6,239 nt of DNA from an uncultured Paracoccaceae bacterium (lineage in GTDB: Bacteria > Pseudomonadota > Alphaproteobacteria > Rhodobacterales > Rhodobacteraceae): positions 1 to 6,239 of the forward strand of contig CALFSV010000183.1 in the NCBI GenBank assembly GCA_937916485.1, written 5' to 3'. The notes under the pieces are model-generated. The model was not told the origin of the DNA. It saw nothing but the letters and a program-made list of their open reading frames with translations, and made no database searches. This document shows positions 6,040-6,239 of the stretch, in pieces (the stretch's first letter is position 1; every line of letters begins with the position of its first letter). The position numbers and the translations under genes are program-made.

Positions 6040-6239
6040 GGGACTGTCAAATTAAACTTGGTTTGAGCTGGCAGGGTGGGTTGTAGCGTCCTTAAATGAC
6101 AGAACACCCCATCCGGCATTGTCAGAAGAAACTAACTTGAGACGGGGCAGGCGGTTTCGTAGCCTCGCCGTATGACAAAACGCGCTCCATTCAGGTACAT
6201 GAAACCTGGCCCGGGGTTCCTCGACCATCCCGCCTAGGC
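6040..6239 (+). mobile_element. Probable IS6-like insertion sequence, left-end remnant (runs out of the window)
   Basis: GGGACTGTCAAATTAAAC at 6040-6057 resembles the terminal repeats of IS6-family elements (GGCACTGTTGCAAA type). About 120 bases of noncoding sequence follow, then a short frame whose first residues look like an IS6-type transposase N-terminus. The 6058-6171 stretch holds no other gene that I can see. I recognise the overall look from Rhodobacterales IS elements, but this rests on memory, the other end is absent, and no target duplication can be checked. Confidence 0.35.
6172..6237 (+). pseudogene. Broken transposase N-terminus (IS6-like)
   Basis: ATG at 6172 opens a frame reading MTKRAPFRYMKPGPGFLDHP and ends at TAG 6235-6237 after 21 residues. 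The first nine residues fit the M-x-K-x-x-PFRY-F-K start of alphaproteobacterial IS6-type DDE transposases, which usually continue 'TSPEIIRLAV'; here the continuation is different and stops. Seen: the short frame and its stop. Inferred: a transposase broken by substitutions or a junction. The match is short, so chance is possible. Confidence 0.35.

Noticed and set aside
1..6239. CRISPR array, tRNA or rRNA genes
   Set aside because: No regularly spaced repeats and no tRNA- or rRNA-like sequence were seen on either strand.

Overview
The window looks like a piece of an alphaproteobacterial genome, probably a Roseobacter-group Rhodobacteraceae. The coding regions have mid-50s % GC (56% in a hand-counted 100-base sample at 5101-5200), the protein families and style are typical of that group, and the right end resembles the start of an IS6-type element that I associate with Rhodobacterales. 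This placement is inference; no marker gene is present.

Layout. On the + strand, 1-2485 holds three tightly packed genes: the C-terminal part of an amidase-signature enzyme that enters from outside the window, a complete medium/long-chain-type acyl-CoA synthetase (AMP-forming ligase), and a small antibiotic-biosynthesis-monooxygenase (ABM)-fold protein. On the - strand, 5712-2488 holds a second three-gene operon, read towards the first: a complete amidase-signature enzyme with an intact Ser-cisSer-Lys triad, an acetamidase/formamidase (FmdA/AmdA family), and a short-chain dehydrogenase. The two operons converge with only two bases between their stop codons.

To the right of the second operon, 5713-6027 (- strand) is a decayed fragment of a cytosine-C5 DNA methyltransferase. 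It keeps recognisable motifs I-IV but has Arg in place of the catalytic Cys and no second half. It is AT-rich (40% GC in a hand-counted sample) and its stop codon directly abuts the amidase start. A perfect 8-bp inverted repeat spans that junction, placing the amidase Shine-Dalgarno core in the loop and its GTG start in the stem. From about 6040 to the end is a probable IS6-like insertion sequence end with a broken transposase N-terminus.

How the genes may work together (inference). Three amide-bond hydrolases, a CoA ligase, an oxidoreductase and an ABM protein in 5.7 kb suggest catabolism of one or more amides: hydrolysis to a carboxylic acid plus ammonia, CoA activation of the acid, and further redox steps. 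The substrate cannot be read from the sequence. The methyltransferase and IS debris at the right edge mark a rearrangement boundary.
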